In this document: positions 15,176-23,727 of the stretch, in pieces | How the letters are laid out: every line of letters begins with the position of its first letter | Numbering within the stretch: the first letter of the stretch is position 1 | Source of the DNA: Cylindrospermum sp. FACHB-282 | GTDB taxonomy: Bacteria > Cyanobacteriota > Cyanobacteriia > Cyanobacteriales > Nostocaceae | DNA length: 64,000 bases | NCBI RefSeq assembly: GCF_014697195.1 | Contig: NZ_JACJRJ010000001.1 | Span: forward strand, 124,001-188,000 | Direction: 5' to 3' | Program-made: the position numbers and the translations under genes | Notes under the pieces: model-generated | Database searches by the model: none | What the model saw: only the letters and a program-made list of their open reading frames with translations | Told to the model about the DNA's origin: nothing

Positions 15176-16192
15176 ATGATGAGGAGTGGGTTGATTTCTG
15201 AAAATGTGGCTGGGGAAAATGGAGCAATTTTTGTCAAGATCCCTGATGTTTCCGTGGTAGTGCCGGTGCGTGATGAGGTGGAAAGTTTGCCATTGTTGCT
15301 GGAGGCGATCGCTAATAGTGTCAATACCAGTGGGTTGAGTTATGAAATTATCTGTGTAGATGATGGTTCTACAGATGGTTCTGCCCAATTGCTCAAGGAA
15401 CTAGCCCAAAGCCGTAATGATCTAAAAGCGGTGATCTTACGGAGAAATTACGGTCAAACGGCCGCTATGGCTGCGGGGTTTAATTATGCAACAGGGAAAG
15501 CGATCGTCACTTTAGATGCTGACCTCCAAAATGACCCCGCTGATATCCCCATGTTATTAGCCAAGTTAGAAGAAGGCTATGATTTGGTTAGTGGTTGGCG
15601 GCAAAATCGCCAAGATGGGGCTGTTAATCGCTTACTTCCTTCAAAAATTGCTAATTGGTTAATTCGCCGCACCACTAGCGTGCATATTCATGATTATGGC
15701 TGTTCCCTGAAAGCCTATCGTGCCGAACTGGTAGCAGATATGAATCTCTACGGGGAACTACATCGATTTTTACCCGCCTTAGCTTACATTGAAGGGGCGA
15801 GAATTACAGAAGTCCCCGTGCGCCATCACGCCCGCCGTTTCGGTCGTAGTAAGTATGGCATTTCCCGCACGTTCCGGGTGTTGATGGATTTGTTAACTAT
15901 TTTGTTTATGAAAAAGTTCCTCACCCGCCCAATGCATGTTTTTGGACTGTTGGGCTTAATTTCAATGATTTCTGGGGTGGGAATAGGAATTTACTTGACT
16001 TTCCTCAAATTGGCTTTTGGTGCGATGATTGGCAATCGCCCTTTGCTAATTTTGGCGGTGCTGCTGCTGGTAACTGGAGTGCAGCTGTTTAGCTTCGGTC
16101 TTTTGGCAGAATTACTAATGCGTACTTACCATGAATCCCAAGGAAGACCTATCTATCGCGTGCGGGAGGTAATAGCACAAAACGTTAAGTAG
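15176..16192 (+). CDS. GT2 family glycosyltransferase (GtrB/DPM1-like)
   Basis: A 338-residue membrane-anchored glycosyltransferase of the polyprenyl-phosphate sugar synthase type. An N-terminal GT-A domain has VSVVVPVRDEVESLPLLLEAI, ICVDDGSTDGSAQ, the acceptor helix RRNYGQTAAMAAGFNYATG, and the DxD motif in TLDADLQNDP. Two C-terminal membrane helices follow, at about residues 255-285 and 290-325. Such enzymes transfer a sugar from a nucleotide donor to undecaprenyl phosphate for later modification of surface glycans; the specific sugar is unknown. ATG at 15176 is used; the conserved domain begins about residue 23. It probably shares a transcript with the NlpC/P60 gene, although a fragment of the CGCAGAGG-type repeat (15153-15172) sits at the junction. 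Confidence 0.9.
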   Translation: MMRSGLISENVAGENGAIFVKIPDVSVVVPVRDEVESLPLLLEAIANSVNTSGLSYEIICVDDGSTDGSAQLLKELAQSRNDLKAVILRRNYGQTAAMAAGFNYATGKAIVTLDADLQNDPADIPMLLAKLEEGYDLVSGWRQNRQDGAVNRLLPSKIANWLIRRTTSVHIHDYGCSLKAYRAELVADMNLYGELHRFLPALAYIEGARITEVPVRHHARRFGRSKYGISRTFRVLMDLLTILFMKKFLTRPMHVFGLLGLISMISGVGIGIYLTFLKLAFGAMIGNRPLLILAVLLLVTGVQLFSFGLLAELLMRTYHESQGRPIYRVREVIAQNVK

Positions 16193-16238
16193 GGTAACAA
16201 GATGGATCAAACACATCTAGCATTAAGTTGCATCTGTT

Positions 16239-17468
16239 GTGAAAGTTTTTCAAACTTTTGATCACCATCTGCGGCAGAATCTGCTGATTTTATTTACAGC
16301 AGCTTTATTATTCTGGTCTAGTATGGCCGCGTTGTTACCTACCTTACCCCTCTACATTGAGTCCGTGGGGGGGAGCAAACAAGAAATTGGCATGGTCATG
16401 GGCGGTTTCGCCATCGGACTCTTGCTGTTTCGCCCCATGTTGGGACGGTTAGCAGATCAACGTGGGCGCAAAATTATTTTGTTGATTGGTGCTATTGTGG
16501 CGACGATCGCACCCTTTGGCTATATGGCATTCAAATCAATTTCTCTCTTGATTTTAGTGCGGATCTTTCATGGTATTAGCGTCGCGGCTTTTACCACTGG
16601 CTACAGCGCTTTGGTAGCAGATTTAGCTCCTGGCAAAAGTCGTGGTGAAATCATTGGTTATATGAGTCTAGCGACTCCCATTGGTTTAGCAATTGGCCCT
16701 GCCTTGGGAGGTTATTTACTAGCTGCGGCTGGTGATAAACTCTTATTTTTGTTAGCCGCTGAATTGGCTTTTGTAGCCCTGTTGGGTATAGTCCAAATGA
16801 CCAATACACCAGTACAGATAGAGATGAAAGCTGAAGGCAAGGATAGCCAATTTTGGCAACTTCTGATCAGCCCACGGGTAAGAGTGCCATCTGTGGTGAT
16901 GTTGCTAGTTGGTTTTTCCGTGGGGACTGTGCATATTTTTGTATCTTTATTTATCAAATCAACTGGGGTGGATTTGAATGTTGGGTTATTTTTCACAGCT
17001 GCGGCCATCTCTAGTTTTGCGATCAGGGTGTTTGTTGGTCGGGTAAGCGATCGCCTTGGTCGTGGTTTGTTTATCACTTGCAGCATCATTGCTTACACTT
17101 TGGCATCATTAATACTATGGCAGGCAAACAGTCCGATCACTTTTTTGCTTGCGGCGATCGCTGAAGGGTCTGGAGGTGGGACGCTGATTTCCATGATTAC
17201 AACGATGATGGCAGACCGCTCACTCCCCCAAGAACGGGGGCGAATTTTTGCTATCTCCATCGCTGGATTGGATCTTGGTATTGCGATCGCTGCTCCTGTT
17301 TTTGGTTCTGTCGCGGAACTTGTCGGCTACCGCAATATGTTCGGTTACGGTGCTATTTTAACTTTTGTGGCACTGCTGATATTTCTCACCCAGTCCAGCA
17401 AAGGCTTACTCAATTCCCTGCGCTTTTCCCTTGGTCGTGCTGACGATGCCTATGCCTTAAACAAATAA
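16239..17468 (+). CDS. MFS transporter
   Basis: A major facilitator superfamily transporter with about 12 membrane helices over 409 residues. The loop 2-3 signature is clear (GRLADQRGRKIILLIGA, motif A) and a weaker copy lies after helix 8 (GRVSDRLGRGLF). FHGISVAAFTTGYSALVADLAP is the helix 4-5 region and matches drug/H+ antiporter-like members, so it is probably an exporter, but the substrate is not known. The start is GTG at 16239. It lies 46 nt after the GT2 gene on the same strand and may be co-transcribed. Confidence 0.9.
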   Translation: MKVFQTFDHHLRQNLLILFTAALLFWSSMAALLPTLPLYIESVGGSKQEIGMVMGGFAIGLLLFRPMLGRLADQRGRKIILLIGAIVATIAPFGYMAFKSISLLILVRIFHGISVAAFTTGYSALVADLAPGKSRGEIIGYMSLATPIGLAIGPALGGYLLAAAGDKLLFLLAAELAFVALLGIVQMTNTPVQIEMKAEGKDSQFWQLLISPRVRVPSVVMLLVGFSVGTVHIFVSLFIKSTGVDLNVGLFFTAAAISSFAIRVFVGRVSDRLGRGLFITCSIIAYTLASLILWQANSPITFLLAAIAEGSGGGTLISMITTMMADRSLPQERGRIFAISIAGLDLGIAIAAPVFGSVAELVGYRNMFGYGAILTFVALLIFLTQSSKGLLNSLRFSLGRADDAYALNK

Positions 17469-17513
17469 AAAATAGAGACATGATCAATGTGCTTTCACAC
17501 TTATCATGTCTCT
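17462..17513 (-). terminator. Rho-independent terminator of tRNA-Arg
   Basis: AGAGACATGAT (17474-17484) and ATCATGTCTCT (17503-17513) form an 11-bp perfect stem. Read on the minus strand, downstream of tRNA-Arg, it is followed by ATTTTTTATTTG. It can also act weakly on the convergent MFS transcript. Confidence 0.8.
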
Positions 17514-17519
17514 AATTAA

Positions 17520-17593
17520 CGGGCGAGGAGGGATTCGAACCCCCGACACCGTGGTCCGTAGCCACGTGCTCTAGTCCACTGAGCTACACGCCC
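17520..17593 (-). tRNA. tRNA-Arg (anticodon ACG)
   Basis: The minus strand reads GGGCGTGTAGCTCAGTGG, an anticodon arm CGTGG-CTACGGA-CCACG with anticodon ACG (read CGN as inosine), and a T arm with GGTTCGAATCC. Length is 74 nt, counting a discriminator base G at 17520. The acceptor stem has one mismatch (T6-T67). No CCA is encoded. Confidence 0.95.
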
Positions 17594-17627
17594 CTGTCCG
17601 AAACTTATAATAGCACTTCTTACCCAA

Positions 17628-18137
17628 ATGACGCAAGAGAATTTTTCAACTAATTTTGCTGACCTCACTCATCTCGATGGCGAAGGAGAAGCGCAGATGG
17701 TGGATGTGTCTGGTAAAGCGCCCACCGTCCGTCAAGCAGTGGCCACAGCCCAAGTGCGAATGCTGCCAGCCACCTTTGCCGCCATTCAAGCCGGAAATGC
17801 CCCTAAAGGCGATGTATTGGCAACTGCCAGGTTAGCTGGGATTATGGCAGCCAAACAAACATCTAACTTGATTCCCCTGTGTCATCCCTTGCCGTTGCAG
17901 AAAATTACAGTCGAGGTGACAGCCGATCCCCAACTACCTGGTTATCAAATTTATGCCACAGTCAGAACTAAAGCCGAAACAGGGGTAGAGATGGAAGCTT
18001 TAACCGCCGTTTCTATTGCTGCTTTGACTCTGTACGATATGGCAAAAGCCTTAGAAAAGTCGATTCAAATTGAATCAATTCGTTTAGTTAGCAAAACTGG
18101 CGGGAAATCCGGAGATTATACCCCGCCAGAACTATAG
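17628..18137 (+). CDS. moaC: Cyclic pyranopterin monophosphate synthase MoaC
   Basis: MoaC converts the MoaA product (3',8-cyclo-7,8-dihydro-GTP) to cyclic pyranopterin monophosphate in molybdenum cofactor synthesis. The 169-residue protein has the normal length and the conserved blocks [48 protein letters not shown], and [23 protein letters not shown] with the active-site region near the C-terminal [12 protein letters not shown]. It acts in the cytosol as a hexamer. No other moa gene is close. It is tail-to-tail with the DUF2795 gene, with 1 nt between them. Confidence 0.97.
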   Translation: MTQENFSTNFADLTHLDGEGEAQMVDVSGKAPTVRQAVATAQVRMLPATFAAIQAGNAPKGDVLATARLAGIMAAKQTSNLIPLCHPLPLQKITVEVTADPQLPGYQIYATVRTKAETGVEMEALTAVSIAALTLYDMAKALEKSIQIESIRLVSKTGGKSGDYTPPEL

Positions 18138-18138
18138 T

Positions 18139-18336
18139 CTACTGTATCTCACCTAGAGCTTTGTTTAGCTCGGTAGGGCTTTCGTATTCTTCATCTTCTG
18201 GCAATTGCTCTAATAGTGAGATAATTTCCTTATCGGCTCCTTGCTTTCTAGCATGATTAATCAATTCTTCCTTATCAGCAGGATAGTCAACACCTTTCAA
18301 GTGTTTTTGGATTTCAACTGGGTTAGTTTTAGCCAT
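18139..18336 (-). CDS. DUF2795 domain small protein
   Basis: A 65-residue protein that is essentially one DUF2795 domain: PVEIQKHLKGVDYPADKEELINHARKQGADKEIISLLEQLPEDEEYESP. The L-x-G-x-x-Y-P-x-x-K-x-E-L pattern and the L-P-x-x-x-Y/E-x-S-P end are diagnostic. The family is widespread and of unknown function. The start at ATG 18336 is preceded by AGAGGTAG, a reasonable ribosome-binding site. It is convergent with moaC. Confidence 0.88.
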   Translation of the reverse strand: MAKTNPVEIQKHLKGVDYPADKEELINHARKQGADKEIISLLEQLPEDEEYESPTELNKALGEIQ

Positions 18337-18811
18337 TTTTATCTACCTCTTAAGGTTATTTATATCTTCACAAGTAGATGTATTTAACTCCTCTATCAAA
18401 AAGATGAAGTATTGTTAATATTTGAGAGCCAAAAGTCGTAAGCAAAAGGTATTCCGCTCGGTTGATGAAGTTTTAAAAACCTCTGATATATCGGATTTAG
18501 TTAATACTAGTTTTAAGAAGCTACTCAATTTAAAAAAAGAATTTTAATTCTCATACTTCTAAAAAATAAAATTTAAAATAGGAGAGATGTTCAACTTGGT
18601 TTGAATTAATAAATTAAAATCAGTTAACTAAAGTTGAGTAATTAGTCAGCAAAGGCAGGATAGCTACAGGTCTTTGGGTTTTTTGGGCAGAAAATTTATT
18701 CTGCTCAAGAGAACTACTAAGGTTGATTTGTACTGTCAACTGCATCTGGTAACAACTGACCCCAAAAACCTTAGAATAAGTAGGGTGTGTTAAAATCTGT
18801 AATGAATATTT
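18337..18811. other. Intergenic region, no gene seen
   Basis: About 475 AT-rich bases between two divergent small genes. I see no gene, tRNA or clear hairpin. It must hold promoters for both the DUF2795 and 2TM genes. Confidence 0.5.
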
Positions 18812-19069
18812 ATGCCTCCTCGTTGGCCTCGCAAACCCGATCGCAAAGATCCCGATTTCCGCAAGTTAGATGACCGGATGAATTTTGCCATTCATGTAGC
18901 GATCGCCGCTACGATTAATTCTGGGTTATGGTTTTTCCATATCTTGAAAGCAACTACCTGGGAGTGGTTGCCGTTGTTGACCCTAAGTTGGGTAGGAGTA
19001 TTGTTAGTGCATCTGATTTATATTAGTGCGATCGCTAATTACTCCGAGACACCAACCAAATCCACCTAA
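18812..19069 (+). CDS. 2TM-domain protein
   Basis: An 85-residue protein with a charged N-terminus (PRWPRKPDRKDPDFRKLDDRMNFAIHVAIAATINSGLWFFHIL) followed by two membrane helices, about residues 27-48 and 55-77. The arrangement, including the F-x-x-H-x-x-x-x-x-x-x-N-x-x-W core, fits the 2TM family (PF13239), which also caps some histidine kinases. No enzymatic domain is attached here, so its role is unknown. Isolated gene. Confidence 0.75.
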   Translation: MPPRWPRKPDRKDPDFRKLDDRMNFAIHVAIAATINSGLWFFHILKATTWEWLPLLTLSWVGVLLVHLIYISAIANYSETPTKST

Positions 19070-19184
19070 AGAAGGACTACTGAGGCTGGGGCAATTGTAA
19101 CCTGTGGGGGTAGTATCAGCCTGGCTAATTGAGCGATAATACTAAATAGCCTGAAAGTTTTTACTCTTTACGTAGGGTTATTTT

Positions 19185-19493
19185 ATGGCCAAAACTAACA
19201 CCACAGAACTACTGGAAGCCCTAGCATCTGAAATTGGCGAAAACGTCTATATAGACATTGCTAAGTGGCATCTTTATTTAGCTGATGCCAAACTGCACAA
19301 TGTTGTTGCTGAACAATTGTATCCCTTAATTACTTCCAAAGCTGTCAATGAAGACCGAGTGCTGGAAATATTGGCATCAATTCCCGTCAAAATTGGCGGT
19401 GGCAGACGGGAACTTTCTTTAATCGATTTATTACCTCTGCAATGCCAAGTCAGCCTTGTAGATATTTTAGAAAAGTATCAGCGCGAAATATAA
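19185..19493 (+). CDS. DUF3181 conserved cyanobacterial protein
   Basis: A 102-residue soluble protein recognised as DUF3181, found almost only in cyanobacteria: TELLEALASEIGENVYIDIAKWHLYLADAKLHNVVAEQLYPLI, then IPVKIGGGRRELSLIDLLPLQCQVSLVDILEKYQ. Function unknown. ATG at 19185 follows GTAGGGTTATTTT. The next gene starts 3 nt after its stop, so the two form an operon. Confidence 0.85.
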   Translation: MAKTNTTELLEALASEIGENVYIDIAKWHLYLADAKLHNVVAEQLYPLITSKAVNEDRVLEILASIPVKIGGGRRELSLIDLLPLQCQVSLVDILEKYQREI

Positions 19494-19496
19494 ATT

Positions 19497-19715
19497 ATGT
19501 TTTTACAACTCAAAGAAACCAACGATTTAGTGAAAATTCTTGATCTTCAGGAATTAATCGATCCAAATAGCGCTATCGTTCATGGACAAGACCAAGAAGG
19601 TGAAGAAGAACAAGACCCCGATTCTTTTAACAAAGAACATCTGGTCTTTCCTTCCGGTGAACGTCTACCTCGCTGTTGGTTAGATGCCAACTATCGAACA
19701 GCTAAAGCTTCTTAA
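19497..19715 (+). CDS. Conserved small cyanobacterial protein, 72 residues
   Basis: A 72-residue acidic protein: MFLQLKETNDLVKILDLQEL, a very acidic middle (GQDQEGEEEQDP) and a C-terminal block FPSGERLPRCWLDANYR. I recall homologues with this C-terminal block in cyanobacteria but no assigned function. It starts 3 nt after the DUF3181 stop, so translation is likely coupled and the two products may work together. Confidence 0.75.
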   Translation: MFLQLKETNDLVKILDLQELIDPNSAIVHGQDQEGEEEQDPDSFNKEHLVFPSGERLPRCWLDANYRTAKAS

Positions 19716-19729
19716 TTTGAAAATTGGGT

Positions 19730-19762
19730 AATGGGTAATCAGATTTCTTTAATTACCCATTG
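19730..19762 (+). terminator. Possible hairpin after the DUF3181 operon
   Basis: ATGGGTAAT (19731-19739) pairs with ATTACCCAT (19752-19760). There is no T-run, and the arms belong to the TTACCCA heptamer family seen also at 60923-60953, so this may be a repeat rather than a terminator. Confidence 0.35.
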
Positions 19763-19948
19763 CCAAAACTTTCTAGGCTAACCCTCTTTCTCTTCAGAAC
19801 TATTACTAAAGCTATTGTTTCAGCCACTATAGCCTCTTAATACTGCTGAAACTGCGGAAACTACCCTTTCCTTTCTGATCAACTAATAACTACCGCCTGA
19901 TGAGAGGGGAAAACTCAGAATCAAGCGGCAATTAGCCATGATTAAAAC

Positions 19949-20428
19949 CTACATTCCAGTTGATGATGCAGTTTTTTCTACTACTGTTGCTACTTCAGTT
20001 TCAGAACGGGGAAAAAATAGTTTAGTTATCCAGTAAGTCAGGATGTGAGAAAGTAATCCTAAAGGCCCAGCAAACAAGCAGAGGGAAAGAGAGTGAAATG
20101 TCCAAATACCTGTTTTTTGTCCTTCCCAATATATCCATCTACCGACAAATAAATCCATAACTAAAAAATGAATCCAGCCTGTAGCAGCGGCTGTTTCATT
20201 GCTAAAAAATCTCGCAATATCTGCTAATTGGGGGTTTGATAAAGCTTCGGCATTTTCTGGTGTAATGCTGCTGACAAACAAATACAGGTATGCTACAGAT
20301 AAGACCACAAAAGGAAAATATGACTCCATTATCCGCCTTGTAACTTTCCAGTTTGGCAGAAAAATCATCAATGCCCAGAAGGGCAAAACGAAAATATTAG
20401 CAATGCTAAATAGTTGTGGGATATTCAT
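19949..20428 (-). CDS. ABA4-like (DUF4281) membrane protein
   Basis: A 159-residue protein with about four membrane helices, matching the ABA4-like family: IPQLFSIANIFVLPFWALMIFLPNW, the loop NPQLADIARFFSNETAAATGWIHFLVMDLFVGRWIYW, and a final helix pair around HILTYWITKLFF. Plant ABA4 is required for neoxanthin synthesis; cyanobacteria lack neoxanthin, so the bacterial role is open, though a carotenoid- or thylakoid-related function is plausible. I start at ATG 20428 (MNIPQLF), 1 nt after the stop of the upstream cobW-like gene, which makes coupled translation likely; a GTG five codons upstream at 20443 is an alternative. Confidence 0.83.
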   Translation of the reverse strand: MNIPQLFSIANIFVLPFWALMIFLPNWKVTRRIMESYFPFVVLSVAYLYLFVSSITPENAEALSNPQLADIARFFSNETAAATGWIHFLVMDLFVGRWIYWEGQKTGIWTFHSLSLCLFAGPLGLLSHILTYWITKLFFPRSETEVATVVEKTASSTGM

Positions 20429-20429
20429 A

Positions 20430-21464
20430 TTACAAAGCCACAAGTTGTGATTCTATTTCTGAATATTTTAAATCACGACCGATGAAAACTAAGCGGGTTT
20501 GCCTTAATTCTTCTGGTTGCCAGGGGCGATCATAAAATTTATCAAATCGAGTCCCTACACCTTGCATAACTAGACGCATGGGTTTATTAGGAACGGCAAC
20601 AAAGCCTTTGATTCTGTAAATCTCTTGTTGTTGTGCCAGTGTTTGCAGTTGCAGTTGCAGCTTTTCTGGGTCAAAGGTACGGTCTAAAATTAGGTGAGTT
20701 GAGGTAATCTCTTCGTCGTGATCATGATCTTCTTCGCTATCGTGATGACTGGGACGGCTATCTAAATTATCTTCAACTGCGGCTTCAAATCCTAATAATA
20801 TTGATGCGTCTAATTTACCGCCATCACTGGCCACTATTTTTACAACTCTGGGTAGTTCTTGTTTAATAAATTCTTCAACTCGCCCTTGTGTCTCCCGATC
20901 TACTAAATCAGTTTTATTCAAAACTACTAAGTCTGCACAAGCAAGTTGGTCTTCAAACAATTCTTGTAATGGTGTTTCGTGTTCTAGACTATCATCTGCT
21001 TGCCGTTGGGCGGCTATTGCTTCTAAATCACTGGCAAAAGTTCCCGCAGCAACTGCGGCACAATCTACCACTGTAATCACTGCATCTACTGTAGCAGCAT
21101 TGCGAATTTCCTGCCAGCGAAAAGCTTTAACTAGGGGTTTTGGTAAAGCTAAACCAGAGGTTTCAATGATAATACAGTCGATGCTGTCTCGTCGCTTAAT
21201 TAATTCTAGCATCGTCGGGAAAAATTCTTCCTGTACGGTGCAGCATAAGCAGCCGTTAGTTAATTCAAATATATTACTCTCACCATCTTCGGGGCAAATT
21301 TGACAGGATTTTAACAATTCGCCATCAATACCGAGTTCACCAAATTCGTTGACTAAAACAGCAATGCGGCGTCCTTGGTTGTTTTGTAGTAAATGGCGAA
21401 TTAGGCTAGTTTTACCACTGCCTAAGAAGCCTGTGATGACTGTAACGGGGATTTTTGTTGCCAT
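20430..21464 (-). CDS. CobW/COG0523 family GTP-binding metallochaperone
   Basis: A 344-residue G3E-family P-loop GTPase of the COG0523 group. P-loop GFLGSGKT at residues 12-19; the metal-binding C-x-C-C motif is in NGCLCC; NKTD is the G4 motif. A flexible His/Asp-rich stretch (HHDSEEDHDHDEE) precedes the C-terminal CobW_C domain. Such proteins deliver or insert Zn, Co, Ni or Fe. Annotation as CobW (cobalamin synthesis) is common, but the subgroup cannot be decided without a tree, and no cobalamin genes or riboswitch are in view. First gene of a two-gene operon with the ABA4-like gene, an unusual partner. Confidence 0.9.
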   Translation of the reverse strand: MATKIPVTVITGFLGSGKTSLIRHLLQNNQGRRIAVLVNEFGELGIDGELLKSCQICPEDGESNIFELTNGCLCCTVQEEFFPTMLELIKRRDSIDCIIIETSGLALPKPLVKAFRWQEIRNAATVDAVITVVDCAAVAAGTFASDLEAIAAQRQADDSLEHETPLQELFEDQLACADLVVLNKTDLVDRETQGRVEEFIKQELPRVVKIVASDGGKLDASILLGFEAAVEDNLDSRPSHHDSEEDHDHDEEITSTHLILDRTFDPEKLQLQLQTLAQQQEIYRIKGFVAVPNKPMRLVMQGVGTRFDKFYDRPWQPEELRQTRLVFIGRDLKYSEIESQLVAL

Positions 21465-21600
21465 GTTTTTGCCTGATTTTCTCAGTATATGAAGTTTTAC
21501 TGGTTATAAACTTACCATACTGGAATTTAAGCTCGATTTTATCCCTTTTTCTGAATAGGGATGGCACCACGGACGCCGCAGGTATCAGCTTACCTAATTC

Positions 21601-22461
21601 TTAACTTGACATTTTAGGGTTTTGAAGCTGTTTGAAAATTGATTTAATGGCGGATAAAACTTTTTTCAGGCTATTAGGCATTTCTGCTCTATAATTTGAC
21701 CATGGAGATTTTTTCAAATATGACCAATAAATTTCTTTGTCATTACTAATACACCAGCTATGCCAGGGTTTTAATGAGCCAATAAAGTGAATGATAACCG
21801 ATTGCTCATTAACATTGGATGTACTCGTATATAGTTCAACTAATGAATTCCATTTTTTATCTAAATGCAGAACCTGTCCATCAATCACTTTGTTTAAAGC
21901 ATCTTGATCCAAGAGTATTGCCATCTCAGGATAGTTGCGAAGAAAGTCAATACATTTTTTACCGACATTAATATTCCGCCAAGCTTCTAAGTTGATCAAA
22001 ATTACACCAGCATTGAAATAGTAATCTCCATTAAGTCCGAGTCTTTGTTTTGAGCTTACAGCCTTGCCTTGACCACAATAGGCAGCAACTACATAATTTG
22101 ATATGTCATAATTATATAATTCCCAAATTGAACCATTTACAACTAAGTCTGAGTCAAGATAGAGTACTTTATTGAGATAGTCTGGAAGAATATCAGGAGC
22201 TAACAATCTATAATATGAAGCAGTAGATACATGGTAGGATAGTTTTAAATCTTTAATTTGTTGATCATCTATTTCATAAATTAAAAATTCAACATTAGCT
22301 TTTTCCTTGAGTTGATCAATTTTTTGATTAAAGCTATGACTGTTCTTTTTTATGACTATATGAACTTTGCTGAGATGGTCAATGTTGTTTAATATCAGAG
22401 AGGTTACAGCTACACCAAAGTGTGGTTCGTATTTTTCATCAAAACAAAACAAAACTTCCAC
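21601..22461 (-). CDS. GT8 family glycosyltransferase
   Basis: A 286-residue glycosyltransferase family 8 (LgtC-like) enzyme. It has the N-terminal VLFCFDEKYEPHFGVAVTSLILNN, the donor/metal DxD motif in KVLYLDSDLVVNGSIWEL, the conserved YFNAGVILINLEAWR, LLDQDALN, and the HFIGSLKPW motif that closes the active site. GT8 enzymes transfer Glc or Gal from UDP-sugars with retention. The substrate is unknown; it may build lipopolysaccharide or exopolysaccharide. It is AT-richer than the genes around it, which may indicate transfer. A MITE lies about 180 bp upstream of its start. Confidence 0.9.
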   Translation of the reverse strand: MEVLFCFDEKYEPHFGVAVTSLILNNIDHLSKVHIVIKKNSHSFNQKIDQLKEKANVEFLIYEIDDQQIKDLKLSYHVSTASYYRLLAPDILPDYLNKVLYLDSDLVVNGSIWELYNYDISNYVVAAYCGQGKAVSSKQRLGLNGDYYFNAGVILINLEAWRNINVGKKCIDFLRNYPEMAILLDQDALNKVIDGQVLHLDKKWNSLVELYTSTSNVNEQSVIIHFIGSLKPWHSWCISNDKEIYWSYLKKSPWSNYRAEMPNSLKKVLSAIKSIFKQLQNPKMSS

Positions 22462-22639
22462 TGGTTTTTCCTTAATTTTTATATCTGATTTATATCTGAG
22501 TCTTTTGTACTAAGAATTTACTGCTAATCCAAGTACTATTATAACGGTAATCTAAGTGTCATTAATTATAGATAATCTGGATATGGAGTTGATTTTTTAC
22601 GAATGGTCTCAAGTGATATTTTCCAAGAAAATGAGTGTA

Positions 22640-22825
22640 ACTCAGGGCCTATCCAAAAATTAACCAAAAACGTTCTTTGACAATCTGTTAGATGACGAAC
22701 TCAGCAATAATTTAAAGTTCCGACTATCAGATGGATGAAAGTTAGATAACTACTTAGCTATGTTACGTATTGCTAACGCTTGGATTGGTTCTAGACTGAT
22801 CTTGGTTTTTGGATAGGCTCTGAGT
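22640..22825. mobile_element. MITE-like element, 186 bp, 19-bp terminal inverted repeats
   Basis: The left end ACTCAGGGCCTATCCAAAA (22640-22658) and the inverse complement of the right end (22807-22825) differ at a single base. The interior has no intact open frame; a stretch reading DDELSNNLKFRLSDG and ANAWIGSRLILVFG could be transposase debris, but I cannot place it. No target-site duplication is obvious. It sits between the GT8 gene and heme oxygenase. Confidence 0.75.
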
Positions 22826-22878
22826 CTGTTTACTTTGAGTGTTTTGAATAACCCTCTTAATTCTTGACTCAGGTTTTT

Positions 22879-23595
22879 TTACTCAGCAGTAGCCAGTTCT
22901 GTACTGCCGCGTGTGCGTCGTCGTGTTAGGGTGTTGAACAGCATCACACCAATGGCTTTGATTAAATTGCCTTCTAATTCCTGGAACATCTTCATGTTCA
23001 CACCAAAGGCGGCATTTGCTTCTTCTACGATGCGATCGCCTGTAGCATCATCAATAGGCATTTCATCCAAGTTTTGCCGATATTGGGCTTTGAATGCCTT
23101 CTCATCGGTAATATCTGCAAACTCATAAAAGGCTGTACCTTCCCCATCGCCAAGTTTCATCGCTGTTTGGGCAATACCTTTGAGAATTTGTCCCCCAGAT
23201 AAATCACCTAGATAACGAGTATAGGAATGGGCAATTAGTAATTCTGGGGCTGTATCGGATATTTCCCGGATGCGTTTTACATAAGCTTCCCCTGCGGCGG
23301 ATAATTTGATTTGCTCCCGCCAGTTGTGTCCAAAGTAGTAATGTAAGTCTTGCTCTAAGGTATGCTTGCGGTTGAGTTCGGGAAAGTAAATTTTGCCAAC
23401 AATCGGATGATTGCAGTGCTTTTCCATTTCTTCCTCCATCGCTGAGTAGATGAAATAGAAGTTAGCAACCAGTTTCCGGTAGGAGTTTTTCTCTACTACT
23501 CCTTTTAAAAAGCACTTGACAAAACCCACATTTTCTGCCATTGTGTGGGCTTTTTTGGTGCCTACACGTAATTTGGCGGCTAAATTGCTGCTCAT
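22879..23595 (-). CDS. ho1: Heme oxygenase (biliverdin-producing)
   Basis: Ferredoxin-dependent heme oxygenase opens heme to biliverdin IX-alpha, CO and Fe2+, the first step of phycobilin synthesis. The 238-residue all-helical protein has the proximal heme ligand His17 (KKAHTMAE), the conserved FYFIYSAMEEEMEKH, and the distal helix SYTRYLGDLSGGQILKGIA with the G-x-x-x-G kink. The length matches cyanobacterial HO1. It starts at ATG 23595. A perfect GTA-N8-TAC motif lies 133 bp upstream, suggesting nitrogen control by NtcA. The upstream gene ends 164 bp away, so it has its own promoter. Confidence 0.96.
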   Translation of the reverse strand: MSSNLAAKLRVGTKKAHTMAENVGFVKCFLKGVVEKNSYRKLVANFYFIYSAMEEEMEKHCNHPIVGKIYFPELNRKHTLEQDLHYYFGHNWREQIKLSAAGEAYVKRIREISDTAPELLIAHSYTRYLGDLSGGQILKGIAQTAMKLGDGEGTAFYEFADITDEKAFKAQYRQNLDEMPIDDATGDRIVEEANAAFGVNMKMFQELEGNLIKAIGVMLFNTLTRRRTRGSTELATAE

Positions 23596-23727
23596 ACTAA
23601 ATTTCTCAACTTTAAAATGTTAACTTCCAGAGCTTTGATTTACGAATGACTAAAAAAGCCATTAAAACGTTACATTAAAACTATTTGATGAGAATTAATA
23701 TTAAAATTTCTTAAGTTTGCCTTCTTT

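Noticed and set aside
18337-18811. Possible small gene between the DUF2795 and 2TM genes
   Set aside because: Stops occur in all frames and no ribosome-binding site or conserved motif is visible.
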